64,000 nucleotides of DNA from Chitinibacter sp. SCUT-21 (GCA_041874755.1 CP102611.1:1984001-2048000), one strand, 5' to 3'; positions 24,911-34,222 are shown, numbered from the stretch's first letter. Made by a program: numbers and translations. The notes: generated by a model from the sequence alone, not told the origin.

Positions 24911-26884
24911 ATGGCAGCTCCTAAATACGACGAATCCTCGGTCAAGGTTTTAAAAGGCCTTGATCCTGTCCGCCACCGCCCCGGCATGTACACGCGCACC
25001 GATAACCCTTTGCACATCTGCCAAGAGGTCATCGACAACGCCGCCGACGAGGCCTTGGGCGGCCACGCCACGCAAATTGAAGTGACGCTGTATCGCAATC
25101 AGTCGATGCGCGTAACGGATAACGGGCGCGGGATTCCGGTGGGTTTACACCCCGAAGAGGGCGTACCAACGGTGCAAGTCGTTTTCACGCAGCTGCACGC
25201 TGGCGGTAAATTCGACAAGAAAGACGGCGGCGCGTACGCGTTCTCCGGCGGTTTGCACGGCGTTGGCGTATCAGTCACCAATGCCTTGGCTACGCGGCTT
25301 GAAGTTGAAGTGCGCCGTGAAGGCCAGATCAATCAATTGGTCTTTGCCGGCGGCGAAGTGATTTCCCCGCTGACCGTATTGGGCAGCACCACGAAGAAAG
25401 ACACTGGTACGCGCGTCTTCGTGCAGCCCGATGCGCAGTATTTTGATAGCCCAACGATTCCACAAGCCGAACTCGAACACCTGCTCAAATCCAAAGCCGT
25501 GCTATTGCCCGGCTTGGTGGTGATTTTGAATGTCGAGCAAGCCAATGGCGAGTTGCTCGAAAAACGCTGGTGCTACCCAGATGGCTTGCAAGGCTATTTG
25601 AACGAGCAGGTCACCGGCTACACGCAAATCGTGCCGATTTTGCAGGGCGAGAAATACATTGAAGGCGAAGACGACACCTTCAGCCGCGGCGAAGGCTGCG
25701 CGTGGGCGCTAACGTGGACCGAAGATGGCCTCGTTAACCGCGAATCGTACGTCAATCTGATTCCAACGCCAGCAGGTGGCACGCACGAAAGCGGCTTGCG
25801 CGATGGCGTGTTCCAAGTTGTGAAAACCTTTATCGATTTTCACAACCTGTTGCCCAAGGGCGTGAAACTACTGCCAGAAGACTTGTTCAGCCGTTGCTCG
25901 TTTGTGCTCTCGGCCAAAGTGCTCGACCCGCAATTTCAAGGCCAAACCAAGGACAAACTGACCAGCCGCGACGGCCTCAAACTTGTTTCAGCGATGGTAC
26001 GTGCACCGTTTGAATTGTGGCTCAATGAACACGTTGACCTCGGTAAAAAACTGGCTGAATTGGCGATTCGCGCCGCTCAATCGCGGCAGAAAAACGCGCA
26101 GAAAGTTGAAAAGAAAAAATCATCTGGCGTCGCGGTATTACCGGGCAAGCTGACCGATTGCGCATCGGATGAAACCGAGCGCTGCGAGTTGTTCCTCGTC
26201 GAGGGTGATTCGGCCGGTGGCTCGGCCAAGCTGGGTCGCGATAAAGACTTCCAAGCGATTTTGCCGCTGCGCGGTAAGGTGCTGAACACGTGGGAAGTCG
26301 ATAAAGATCAGATTTTCGCCAATAACGAAGTGCACGATATGGCCGTCGCGATCGGCGTCGACCCGCACACTTTGGACAGCCCTGCCGATTTATCCGGCCT
26401 GCGCTACGGCAAAGTCATCATCATGTCCGATGCCGACGTCGATGGCTCGCACATTCAAGTGCTGCTGCTCACCTTGTTCTACCGACATTTCCCGCAGTTG
26501 ATCGCGGGTGGCCACATTTACGTCGCACAACCGCCGCTGTATCGCGTTGACGTGGCGGGCAGCGGTAAAAATAAACCGCCGCGCAAATTCTACGCGCTCG
26601 ACGAAGGCGAACTCACCGCCATTCTGGATAAGCTACGCGGCGAAAAAATCCGCGAAGGCGCGTGGAGCATTTCGCGCTTCAAGGGTCTAGGCGAGATGAA
26701 CGCCGAACAATTGTTCGACACCACGATGAACCCCGACACCCGCCGCGTGATGCGCGTCTCGATTCCAAACGACGTCAGTACCAACACGCGCGATGTGATG
26801 AATATGCTGATGGGGAAGGGCGAAGCAAGCTCACGCCGCGCATGGCTGGAAGCGCGGGGGAATGAAGTGGAAGCGGACCTTTAA
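24911..26884 (+). CDS. parE: DNA topoisomerase IV subunit B
   Basis: A full-length, 657-residue GHKL ATPase subunit of topoisomerase IV, which decatenates daughter chromosomes. The ATPase domain has VLKGLDPVRHRPGMYT, the Asn/Gly motifs EVIDNAADEALGG and VTDNGRGIPVG, and GGLHGVGVSVTNAL. The TOPRIM part shows LVEGDSAGGSAKLGRD and IIMSDADVDGSHI. The ATG at 24911 aligns with ParE starts of other bacteria. Upstream of it stands a parS-like palindrome rather than a Shine-Dalgarno. parC lies 3.7 kb downstream on the same strand. Confidence 0.97.
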   Translation: MAAPKYDESSVKVLKGLDPVRHRPGMYTRTDNPLHICQEVIDNAADEALGGHATQIEVTLYRNQSMRVTDNGRGIPVGLHPEEGVPTVQVVFTQLHAGGKFDKKDGGAYAFSGGLHGVGVSVTNALATRLEVEVRREGQINQLVFAGGEVISPLTVLGSTTKKDTGTRVFVQPDAQYFDSPTIPQAELEHLLKSKAVLLPGLVVILNVEQANGELLEKRWCYPDGLQGYLNEQVTGYTQIVPILQGEKYIEGEDDTFSRGEGCAWALTWTEDGLVNRESYVNLIPTPAGGTHESGLRDGVFQVVKTFIDFHNLLPKGVKLLPEDLFSRCSFVLSAKVLDPQFQGQTKDKLTSRDGLKLVSAMVRAPFELWLNEHVDLGKKLAELAIRAAQSRQKNAQKVEKKKSSGVAVLPGKLTDCASDETERCELFLVEGDSAGGSAKLGRDKDFQAILPLRGKVLNTWEVDKDQIFANNEVHDMAVAIGVDPHTLDSPADLSGLRYGKVIIMSDADVDGSHIQVLLLTLFYRHFPQLIAGGHIYVAQPPLYRVDVAGSGKNKPPRKFYALDEGELTAILDKLRGEKIREGAWSISRFKGLGEMNAEQLFDTTMNPDTRRVMRVSIPNDVSTNTRDVMNMLMGKGEASSRRAWLEARGNEVEADL

Positions 26885-26893
26885 TACTTAGAC

Positions 26894-26942
26894 AGGGTAT
26901 TGCCACAAGAGATTTATTCTGATTATCTTGATGGCAATACCC
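26894..26942 (+). terminator. stem-loop after parE
   Basis: AGGGTATTGCCACAAGA (26894-26910) pairs with the tract ending at 26942, with one bulged base. It lies 10 bases after the parE stop and has no T run, so it may be a weak terminator or an RNA-stabilising hairpin. Confidence 0.5.
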
Positions 26943-26945
26943 CTT

Positions 26946-26976
26946 GGTGCAATTCGCTACGCTCAGTGCACCCTAC
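26946..26976. repeat. REP-like intergenic hairpin
   Basis: GGTGCA and TGCACC flank a spacer containing AATTCGCTACGCTCAG, and CTAC follows. This resembles intergenic elements scattered in many proteobacterial genomes. A related half (AATTCGCTGCGCTCA) is seen near 34419-34435. Confidence 0.45.
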
Positions 26977-26993
26977 AATGAATAAAGGCAACA

Positions 26994-27221
26994 ATGAGCC
27001 CCATCCTCCAACAAAAAATCCTCGCCGTCTGCGAGCAAAAAATCGCACAGAAAGGCGAGGGCGTGGGCTTATCGTTTTATGCTTTTTTCGCTAATAAAAA
27101 CGACGACCCTGAATTATTGATGGAAGCGGCGACGTGGTGGATACAGACTCATCAACTCGATCATTTTGAAAAAGCAGTTAAAATCAAATCGCTGGTTTTG
27201 GCAGAAGTCCAGACTAACTAA
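26994..27221 (+). CDS. small hypothetical protein
   Basis: A 75-residue, mostly helical protein with no membrane segment or signal peptide. It has a Trp-Trp pair (ATWWIQTHQLDHFEKAVKI). AAAGG lies 7 bases before the ATG, supporting translation. I do not recognise a family. It stands between parE and a small membrane protein gene on the same strand. Confidence 0.55.
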   Translation: MSPILQQKILAVCEQKIAQKGEGVGLSFYAFFANKNDDPELLMEAATWWIQTHQLDHFEKAVKIKSLVLAEVQTN

Positions 27222-27293
27222 TATACATCGGCCGGTATTAGATCAGAACCATTTCTTAATATGGCTTTTGGCCCTATACCCAACAAGAAAATC

Positions 27294-27755
27294 ATGCTTA
27301 AGTACTTATTTGAATTTTGCTTGGGCTTATTGATGATTTGGATTTTGGTCGGCCAAATCATACAACATCAACTCCCTGATCAAGATGAGCTGCACTGGGT
27401 GCATGGCAAAGTGTTGTCAGCCGATTGGGTAAAGCCAAAACGAGGTGATGAATATTTGAGTATTCAGCTGATTGAAAATCCGTATCGCCTTAGCAGCGTT
27501 ACGACGCGTGTTGCGGATAATCCGAATGATTTTGTAAAAGATGAATTAATTAGCGTGGCAATCTACAACAATGAAGCGTGGCAAATTCAAGTGGGCGAAC
27601 AGATGGTGCAAAGTTTTGACGAGACCATGCAGGCGCGAAAACAAGCGTATCGTCGGCAGCAGTATTTAACTTCACTCATGGTGGCACTATTGCTGTTATT
27701 TATGGCCAATCGCGCTAAGAATTGGTACCAAGATTCTCGTTGGCGCGTTATATAA
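27294..27755 (+). CDS. hypothetical membrane protein, two helices
   Basis: A 153-residue protein. An N-terminal helix (about 3-22, LKYLFEFCLGLLMIWILVGQ) and a C-terminal helix (about 128-144) enclose a soluble region rich in beta strands, in the way of DUF3592-like proteins. The ATG at 27294 gives a normal start before helix 1; an in-frame ATG at 27261 would add 11 residues. The function is unknown. A terminator follows the stop directly. Confidence 0.55.
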   Translation: MLKYLFEFCLGLLMIWILVGQIIQHQLPDQDELHWVHGKVLSADWVKPKRGDEYLSIQLIENPYRLSSVTTRVADNPNDFVKDELISVAIYNNEAWQIQVGEQMVQSFDETMQARKQAYRRQQYLTSLMVALLLLFMANRAKNWYQDSRWRVI

Positions 27756-27759
27756 CAAT

Positions 27760-27788
27760 AAAAATCCCGCCACTGCTGCGGGATTTTT
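27760..27788. terminator. bidirectional terminator
   Basis: AAAAATCCCGC pairs with GCGGGATTTTT around a 7-base loop. It serves the + strand membrane protein gene and the convergent chemoreceptor gene. Confidence 0.92.
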
Positions 27789-27814
27789 TATTGCGGCTCG
27801 TCGAGCTTCTAAAA

Positions 27815-28897
27815 TTAGCCAGCAATCCGATCCAAAATTGACACCATTTTGGCGCTGGTGTGCTCCATGCGATTAAGCGCGTCGAGCACCTGATTTTTTT
27901 GCCCTGCTTGCCATGCATTGACTGCGGCTGTGCCGGCTTGGTGAATTTCGTTATGCGGTGTTTCCATTTCGCGGTAGGCGGGGTGCTTGCCGACCAAGGA
28001 TTGGCCTTCGCCATCATAGTACCAATGGCCAAAGCGGCATTGATGCGGATCGCTCACCACTTGCGAGCTCAATTTACTAACGCCCGATACGCTTTCGTAG
28101 ACTTTGAATTTGAATAATAAATGGTCGATTTTGGCGACTTCAACAAAGCTGTGCAGCATATTTTGCGCGACTAATTCTTCCATCTCACCCGATACGGTAA
28201 TCAGTAATTCCATATCGTTGGCCGCATCACGCCCCATGCTGCTGTATTGCGCAGTTTGCTCGGCCATGGCGTTCATGGTTTGTTTCACGGATTGGGTTTC
28301 TTGGCGAATTTCGCCGACCAATTGGGTGATGTCTTTGGTGGCATTGCCGGTGCGTTCCGCCAGTTTGCGCACTTCATCGGCCACCACAGCAAAGCCGCGC
28401 CCTTGCTCGCCAGCGCGGGCGGCTTCGATCGCGGCATTAAGGGCGAGCAGATTGGTTTGATCGGCGATTTCTTTAATCAATTGAACGATGCCGCTAATTT
28501 GATCCGATTGCTGATCGAGCTTGTCGACTTCGGTGACCGATTGCGCTGCGGTATTGGAAAGGGCGGTTAAGTTTTCCGCAATACTACTGATCGTTTGGCT
28601 GTTGTCGCCCGCCACACGGCTCAGTGCTGCGGCGCAGCGACGCTCTTCTTTCATTTTTTCGCTAACATGCCCAAGCGAATGCGCAGAGGCATCAAGCGTT
28701 TCGCCAAATTGGCCTAAGGATTCAAAAAGAGACTGATAGTATTTGCTATCGCCGTTATCTTGGTTTTGCAGCGTACTGATAAAGTCTTGGTCTTTACTCA
28801 GCTTGGTATTTTCTTTTTTTAGAGCTTGATTTTCTTGCTCTAGCTTGGCGATTTGCTCGTAAAGGCTCGCAATCAGCTTTTTTTGACCAAAAAACAT
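27815..28897 (-). CDS. soluble chemoreceptor with C-terminal CZB domain
   Basis: A 360-residue cytosolic methyl-accepting protein. An N-terminal coiled coil (about 8-45) leads into the signalling hairpin, whose tip reads [20 protein letters not shown] followed by [20 protein letters not shown]. The C-terminal CZB domain (about 250-335) has [22 protein letters not shown] and a later His, the zinc-binding Cys/His set that senses hypochlorous acid or zinc in other bacteria. There is no membrane segment. It stands alone between two + strand genes. Confidence 0.92.
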   Translation of the reverse strand: MFFGQKKLIASLYEQIAKLEQENQALKKENTKLSKDQDFISTLQNQDNGDSKYYQSLFESLGQFGETLDASAHSLGHVSEKMKEERRCAAALSRVAGDNSQTISSIAENLTALSNTAAQSVTEVDKLDQQSDQISGIVQLIKEIADQTNLLALNAAIEAARAGEQGRGFAVVADEVRKLAERTGNATKDITQLVGEIRQETQSVKQTMNAMAEQTAQYSSMGRDAANDMELLITVSGEMEELVAQNMLHSFVEVAKIDHLLFKFKVYESVSGVSKLSSQVVSDPHQCRFGHWYYDGEGQSLVGKHPAYREMETPHNEIHQAGTAAVNAWQAGQKNQVLDALNRMEHTSAKMVSILDRIAG

Positions 28898-28982
28898 CTC
28901 AGTCCCCTGCGCTACTTAGTAATCTAAGCAGTATAGTCAACTCAAACTAGAACTGCCTTGACTGATCCACAATAGGTGCAAA

Positions 28983-29489
28983 ATGCAGACGATCTATTTA
29001 GCGGGGCCTGGCGTTTTTCGCCCCGATGCGCACGCATGGGGGCAAGACCTACAACAATATTGTGCCGAATTTGGTTTACGTGGGCTCTATCCACTCGATC
29101 AGGCCGCGCCAGCTGATTTAACTGCGGCGCAGGCTGCGGCTTGGATTTTCCAAGCTAATTGCGATCTGATTCGCCAATCCGATGCCATCCTTGCCGATGT
29201 ACGGGCGTTTCGTAGCCGCAGCGAACCAGATAGCGGCACCGCTTTCGAAATTGGCTTTGCTCATGCACTGGGCAAACCTATTTTACTGTGGCTACCTGAC
29301 CTTGAAATAGGCGCGACGATGTTAGATCGTGTGGGCTCTCATCGAGATGAAGGTGGTTTAATGGTCGAAGATTTTGGCGCGCCTCTTAACTTAATGTTGT
29401 GGCAATGCGCCAGTGCTGTGATTTATCACACACATCCCAAATTGGCGCTTCAGGAGGCCTCATTTTTCCTTATAAATTCAAGTACCTAG
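28983..29489 (+). CDS. nucleoside 2-deoxyribosyltransferase family protein
   Basis: A 168-residue cytosolic protein. IYLAGPGVFRPDAHAW is the nucleotide-binding opening. DAILADVRAFRSRSEPDSGT followed by AFEIGFAHALGKPI carries the conserved Asp and the catalytic Glu (in FEIG) of this family. Members exchange bases on deoxynucleosides or hydrolyse N-glycosidic bonds in nucleotide salvage or sanitation. The length is normal. It is a single gene with its own upstream region. Confidence 0.88.
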   Translation: MQTIYLAGPGVFRPDAHAWGQDLQQYCAEFGLRGLYPLDQAAPADLTAAQAAAWIFQANCDLIRQSDAILADVRAFRSRSEPDSGTAFEIGFAHALGKPILLWLPDLEIGATMLDRVGSHRDEGGLMVEDFGAPLNLMLWQCASAVIYHTHPKLALQEASFFLINSST

Positions 29490-29574
29490 CATTAGCACTT
29501 AGGTGATTTCCCTAATGGTTTTCCTTACATTCTAGAGTACGATCAGTTTTTTTGTAAGAATTGCAGATTTACCA

Positions 29575-30420
29575 ATGAAAAAATTGCTCATCGGCGCCGT
29601 TGTTATCGCAGCGGGCGCAGCTGCTGCTTGGCAGTATCTTGGCCAAAACCAGTCAAAACAAGCTTTAGCGAGCAATACTGCCAGCGGAACCGTTGCTGCA
29701 GCGCCTGAGAAAACGCTAAGAATCGCATTGGAAGGTAAATATCCACCCTTTGAATATATCGATGCGAATAACCAACTCACTGGCTTTAACGTTGATTTAG
29801 CCAACGCGCTTTGTGCTGAAATGAAGGTGAAGTGCGAATTTACTCGTTTTGATTTCGACAAACTAATCCCATCGTTGAATGAAAACAAAGCCGACGCAGT
29901 CGTTGCATCGTTATCGATCACCGAAGAGCGCGAAAAGCTGGTGCAATTTACCGATGTGTATACTCGCGTACCTGGCACGTATGTCGCTAGCAAAAAATCA
30001 AAGATCATTTGGCCAGTGATTACTGCTGAACGTATTCGTGGCGAAACCATTGGTGTCGTAGCCAAAACAACCTTTGATGATTACCTCAGCAATGAAATGG
30101 ATCAAAGCAAAGTTACGATTAAACGCTTTAACAGTGCCGATGAGATGATGACAGCGCTGGAAAAAGACGAAGTAAAGCTGGTATTTGATGATAGTGCTGT
30201 GCTGGGCCACTTTTTGAAATCACCGGCCAATCAAGATCGCTTTGAAATGGTGGGCAACCGCATCGATTCCCCAAAATGGCTAGGTCGCGGCGAAGCGATT
30301 GCACTACGCAAAGATGATGTTGAACTGCGTAATCAATTTAATACCGCGTTGCAAAAATTGATTCAGAGTGGTGAACATCAGCAAATAGGTTATAAATACT
30401 TCACTTTGCGCGTGCTCTAA
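29575..30420 (+). CDS. periplasmic amino-acid-type binding protein (SBP family 3)
   Basis: A 281-residue protein. The N-terminal hydrophobic stretch (about 3-22) has no lipobox Cys and may be a signal anchor. From about residue 45 the sequence follows SBP_bac_3: LRIALEGKYPPFEYIDANNQ, GFNVDLANALCAEM, and ADAVVASLSITEEREKLVQF, typical of Lys/Arg/Orn or polar amino acid receptors. No permease or ATPase is adjacent. It could feed an ABC system encoded elsewhere. A GC-rich palindrome with a parS core follows. Confidence 0.85.
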   Translation: MKKLLIGAVVIAAGAAAAWQYLGQNQSKQALASNTASGTVAAAPEKTLRIALEGKYPPFEYIDANNQLTGFNVDLANALCAEMKVKCEFTRFDFDKLIPSLNENKADAVVASLSITEEREKLVQFTDVYTRVPGTYVASKKSKIIWPVITAERIRGETIGVVAKTTFDDYLSNEMDQSKVTIKRFNSADEMMTALEKDEVKLVFDDSAVLGHFLKSPANQDRFEMVGNRIDSPKWLGRGEAIALRKDDVELRNQFNTALQKLIQSGEHQQIGYKYFTLRVL

Positions 30421-30443
30421 TCACGCAAATTGTGGCTGAATCG

Positions 30444-30471
30444 GGGGGCTGTTTCACGTGAAACGGCCCCC
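30444..30471. promoter_or_regulatory. parS-like site C inside a 28-bp palindrome upstream of parC
   Basis: The 16-mer at 30450-30465 (TGTTTCACGTGAAACG) matches parS at 15 of 16 positions. G and C tracts extend the palindrome to 28 bases with one mismatched pair. It lies about 80 bases upstream of parC and could also act as a hairpin ending the preceding transcript. Confidence 0.82.
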
Positions 30472-30547
30472 TTATCATTTGTACTTGGATCAAACGCCCG
30501 ATTACCCGCTAAAATAACGCCACATTTAATCGCATACCACGGAAGCC

Positions 30548-32926
30548 ATGTCTGAAACCATAGACTTGTTAGACGACGAATCCACACCAGAGACCGCCAC
30601 GCCAAGTAGCGGTGGCGGGCAGGGTGGCCGCTTTATCGAAGCACAAACCTCAGCCACGCCTGACGATGGCGAGTCGGTTCAGCTTGGCCTGTATGCGGAA
30701 AAAAGCTATCTCGAATACGCGATGAGTGTGGTCAAAAGCCGCGCCTTGCCTCAAGTCGAAGACGGGCAGAAACCGGTACAACGCCGCATTTTGTACGCGA
30801 TGCACGAGCTCGGTTTAACGGCCACCGCCAAGCCAATGAAGTCGGCGCGTATCGTTGGTGACGTGCTGGGTAAATATCACCCACACGGCGACCAATCGGC
30901 GTACGACGCGTTGGTACGTATCGCGCAAGATTTCTCGCTGCGCTATCCATTGATCGATGGCCACGGTAACTTTGGTTCGCGCGACGGCGACGGTGCAGCC
31001 GCCTATCGTTACACCGAGGCGCGTTTAACGCCGGTGGCCGATTTGCTACTGGGCGAACTCGATCAAGGCACGACCGACTTTATCCCTAACTACGACGGTG
31101 CGTTTAAAGAGCCGGTCTTGCTGCCTGCACGTTTACCGATGCTGCTATTGAATGGCGCGTCGGGTATTGCCGTTGGTATGGCGACCGAGATGCCATCGCA
31201 CAATTTGGGCGAAGTGGCTGACGCCAGCGTTGCCTTAATTCGCAATCCAAACCTGACCACCGCCGAATTAATGGCCTATATCCAAGGCCCGGATTTACCA
31301 GGCGGCGGGCAAATTATTTCCTCACCGCGCGATATTACCGCGGCGTATGAAAATGGCCGTGGTAGCCTGAAAGTACGCGCTCGTTGGGAAAAAGAAGACC
31401 TCGCGCGTGGCCAGTGGCAATTGATTATTACTGAATTGCCGCACGGTGCTTCGAGCCAGAAGATCCTCGAAGAAATCGAAGATCTGACCAACCCTAAGGT
31501 TAAAAAAGGCAAAAAAGCGCTCAGCCAAGAGCAAATCCAGACCAAGCAATTGATCCTCAGCGTACTCGATCGTGTGCGCGATGAATCAGGCCGTGATTGC
31601 GATGTGCGTTTGGTATTCGAGCCCAAATCGTCGCGCCAAAATCCAGACGAGCTGATGAATCTGCTGATGGCGCACACCAGCCTGGAAACCAGCTTGTCGA
31701 TCAATATGGTGACGATTGGTCGCGATGGCCGTCCGGGGCAGAAAACGCTGCGCGATGTGATTGCTGAGTGGATCGACTTCCGCTTTGTCACCGTCACGCG
31801 CCGCGTTCAACACCGCCTTGGCCAAGTGAATGATCGCATCCATATTTTGGAAGGCCGCTTGCTGGTCTTGCTTAATATCGACGAAGTGATCCGCATTATC
31901 CGCAATGCCGATGATCCAAAAGCCGATTTGATGGCGGCGTTTAATTTGTCTGAGCGCCAAGCCGAAGACATATTAGAAATCCGTCTGCGCCAATTGGCAC
32001 GCCTCGAAGGTATTAAGATTGAGCAAGAACTGAGCAACTTGCGCAATGAAAAAGCCGAGCTGGAAAACCTGCTGTCTAATCCACAGGCGATGCAGCGCCA
32101 AATCATTAAAGAAATCGAAGCCGATAAGAAAAAATACGCCGATCCACGCCGCACGCTGATTGAACACGCCGAACGGGCTTCGGTCGAAATCGCCGTCGTC
32201 GACGAGCCGTGCACGATTATCTTGTCGGAAAAGGGCTGGCTGCGTTCGCGCCAAGGTCATGGCCTTGATTTGCAAAATCTGACCTTTAAAGACGGCGATA
32301 GCCAACTGGCGGCGATTGAATGCCGTACCGTCGATCAACTGGCGCTGTTTGGCAGCGATGGCCGTGTGTACACGATACAAGCCTCCGTCGTACCGGGCGG
32401 ACGTGGTGATGGCGTGCCGGTGACAACCTTGGTTGATCTGGTCGCGAAAACGCGTATCACGCAAATGATCGTCGCCCGCACAGGCGAATGGCTGGTGATC
32501 GCCAATTCGTCTGGCTATGGCTTTGCGTGTCAGGCCGATAATCTGATGAGCCGCCAAAAAGCGGGTAAGAGCTTTATTACGCTCGAAGGTAACGAAAGCC
32601 TGCTGCGCGTCATGCCGTTTACGCCGAGCGCCAATGCGATGGTCGCGTGTCTGTCATCTGCGGGTAAATTGCATATCTTTGCCTACAGCGAATTTAAGCA
32701 GCTTGCAGGCGGCGGTCGCGGTGTGATTACGATGGCGCTCGATGATAAAGACACATTGGCAGCGATTACCGTTTGCGATGGTGAAACGCTGAAATTATCA
32801 GGTACGGGTCGAGGCGGCGTGGCAAAAGAAATGGTGCTCGATGCCAATGAAATGGCACCGTACATCGGTAAGCGCGCCCGCAAAGGCAAGCCGATTAACG
32901 CCGGTTTGAAGTTCCCGGGGTTCTAA
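30548..32926 (+). CDS. parC: DNA topoisomerase IV subunit A
   Basis: A full-length, 792-residue cleavage subunit. The 5Y-CAP region has [36 protein letters not shown] and [19 protein letters not shown], with the catalytic Tyr in [10 protein letters not shown]. The C-terminal domain has beta-pinwheel repeats ([28 protein letters not shown]). The N-terminus has about 40 extra residues rich in Ser, Thr and Gly. GGAAG precedes the ATG. It pairs with ParE in chromosome decatenation. The next gene starts one base after its stop. Confidence 0.97.
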   Translation: MSETIDLLDDESTPETATPSSGGGQGGRFIEAQTSATPDDGESVQLGLYAEKSYLEYAMSVVKSRALPQVEDGQKPVQRRILYAMHELGLTATAKPMKSARIVGDVLGKYHPHGDQSAYDALVRIAQDFSLRYPLIDGHGNFGSRDGDGAAAYRYTEARLTPVADLLLGELDQGTTDFIPNYDGAFKEPVLLPARLPMLLLNGASGIAVGMATEMPSHNLGEVADASVALIRNPNLTTAELMAYIQGPDLPGGGQIISSPRDITAAYENGRGSLKVRARWEKEDLARGQWQLIITELPHGASSQKILEEIEDLTNPKVKKGKKALSQEQIQTKQLILSVLDRVRDESGRDCDVRLVFEPKSSRQNPDELMNLLMAHTSLETSLSINMVTIGRDGRPGQKTLRDVIAEWIDFRFVTVTRRVQHRLGQVNDRIHILEGRLLVLLNIDEVIRIIRNADDPKADLMAAFNLSERQAEDILEIRLRQLARLEGIKIEQELSNLRNEKAELENLLSNPQAMQRQIIKEIEADKKKYADPRRTLIEHAERASVEIAVVDEPCTIILSEKGWLRSRQGHGLDLQNLTFKDGDSQLAAIECRTVDQLALFGSDGRVYTIQASVVPGGRGDGVPVTTLVDLVAKTRITQMIVARTGEWLVIANSSGYGFACQADNLMSRQKAGKSFITLEGNESLLRVMPFTPSANAMVACLSSAGKLHIFAYSEFKQLAGGGRGVITMALDDKDTLAAITVCDGETLKLSGTGRGGVAKEMVLDANEMAPYIGKRARKGKPINAGLKFPGF

Positions 32927-32927
32927 G

Positions 32928-33572
32928 ATGGCGCTAAAACTGCTGGTGTTGGCGCTGATTGCGGCGATGATTTATCGCTATTACAAATCGCGCCGACAAC
33001 AGGAGCAGTTTTACTATTTGAATCACTACCAATTTCCCAGCGGCATACGACGCAGATTAAGCCGCAAATATCCGCAGCTGAATGACCAGCAATGGGAATT
33101 GGTAGCGAAAGCAATGCGGCAATATTTCCGCCTACATCGCCACAGCAAACGTGCCACACTGGCGATGCCTTCGCGCGTTGTTGATGATTTCTGGCACGAA
33201 TTTATTTTGCACACCGCGGTGTACCAAGAGTTCTGCCAAAAAGCTTTGGGCCGCTTTATTCATCACACGCCGGCAGAAAGCACCGTGCAAAGCAAATCAG
33301 TACGCAGAACATGGGTGCTCTCTTGCCGCGACGAAGGAATAAAAGCTGGGCAATTTGCCACCATGCCTTTGTTGTTTACGATCGATCAGCAATTACACAT
33401 TACTGATGGTTTTGTGTTTAAGGCCAGCGATTTTTACAGTCTAACCAACGAGAAGAATTCATCCAGCTGCAGTGGCAGCAGCTGCGGATCAGGCTCTTCG
33501 TGCAGCAGCAACGATTGTAATGACAGTAGCTGTAGCAGTTGTAGTAGCTGCGGCGGCGGTGGTGGAGACTAA
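32928..33572 (+). CDS. GRDP-like WHEF-motif protein with Cys/Ser-rich tail
   Basis: A 214-residue protein. An N-terminal hydrophobic helix (about 3-16) anchors it. The middle has VVDDFWHEFILHTAVYQEFC, then FIHHTP, as in the GRDP-like (glycine-rich protein-like) family of unknown function. From about residue 167 the tail is a low-complexity run of Ser, Cys, Gly, Asp and Asn with ten Cys, ending in five Gly and an Asp. Such tails occur on TIGR04222-type neighbours. The start lies one base after parC. Confidence 0.72.
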   Translation: MALKLLVLALIAAMIYRYYKSRRQQEQFYYLNHYQFPSGIRRRLSRKYPQLNDQQWELVAKAMRQYFRLHRHSKRATLAMPSRVVDDFWHEFILHTAVYQEFCQKALGRFIHHTPAESTVQSKSVRRTWVLSCRDEGIKAGQFATMPLLFTIDQQLHITDGFVFKASDFYSLTNEKNSSSCSGSSCGSGSSCSSNDCNDSSCSSCSSCGGGGGD

Positions 33573-33573
33573 A

Positions 33574-34098
33574 ATGCATTTACCCGAACATTTACAAACT
33601 ATCTGGCTGCAATTAGGTATCGCGCCGGAAGTGCTGCAGCAAAAATCTTTATGCGTTTTTGATGAAGCGAACGAACTCGTAGACGTTGAAACCGCCGCTG
33701 ATGGTCGAGTGTGGCAGCTAGTTCCAGCTGCGGCGCAAGCTTGGCAAGCGATGCAAACTGCTGCCTTAGCCGATGGCATTGAGCTAAAAATCGCATCCGC
33801 GTACCGCGCCAGCTCGCGCCAAGTAGAGCTGATTGAGCGCAAATTGAGCATGGGGCAAACCATTGATGACATCTTGCAAGTACTCGCCCCCCCTGGTTGC
33901 AGTGAGCATCATACAGGCCGCGCGATTGATATTTTCCAGCCGGGCGGCCCGATTGTTGAAGAAAGCTTTGAATTAACAAGCGCTTTTAGCTGGCTCAATC
34001 ACAATGCGGCGCGCTTTGGTTTTCGCTTATCTTTTCCACGCAACAACCCCTTTGGCTATGTGTATGAGCCATGGCATTGGTGCTGGCACCCTGCGTGA
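33574..34098 (+). CDS. D-alanyl-D-alanine carboxypeptidase, VanY/M15B family
   Basis: A 174-residue zinc peptidase domain. IASAYRASSRQVELI is the family opening. CSEHHTGRAIDIFQPG carries the SxHxxGxAxD zinc ligands, and VYEPWHWCWH has the third ligand. It should cleave the terminal D-Ala of peptidoglycan stem peptides. No signal peptide is seen at the ATG chosen; a longer upstream frame exists but reads a Val/Ala-rich overlap of the previous gene and is unlikely. The ATG is one base after the stop of the Cys-tail gene. Confidence 0.85.
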   Translation: MHLPEHLQTIWLQLGIAPEVLQQKSLCVFDEANELVDVETAADGRVWQLVPAAAQAWQAMQTAALADGIELKIASAYRASSRQVELIERKLSMGQTIDDILQVLAPPGCSEHHTGRAIDIFQPGGPIVEESFELTSAFSWLNHNAARFGFRLSFPRNNPFGYVYEPWHWCWHPA

Positions 34099-34123
34099 TA
34101 CTTTTTTCCTAGGAAAAAAGTAT
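34098..34123. repeat. perfect 26-bp palindrome
   Basis: The two 13-base arms are ATACTTTTTTCCT and AGGAAAAAAGTAT with no spacer. It begins on the last base of the VanY stop codon. It lacks the GC-rich stem and T run of a usual terminator. Confidence 0.8.
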
Positions 34124-34222
34124 TAGGGTTTACTCGGTACTTCATTTTTTAGCGAATGGGACGATATTGGCTTTAAGGGAATAGAAAAACTGCATCTGCA
34201 GCACACCCTAAAGAAGCTCATC

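Noticed and set aside
29532..30065. Minus-strand open frame of 177 codons over the amino-acid-binding protein gene
   Set aside because: The + strand frame has a signal segment and full SBP motifs; the minus frame is a Ser/Ala-rich shadow.
31973..32557. Minus-strand open frame of 194 codons inside parC
   Set aside because: It is antisense to the conserved ParC C-terminal domain and lacks any recognisable motif.
32928..33573. Cys/Ser-rich tail read as a metallothionein or as an artefact
   Set aside because: The tail is in frame with a WHEF core, and the stop is well placed before the next gene; but the Cys spacing fits no metallothionein class.
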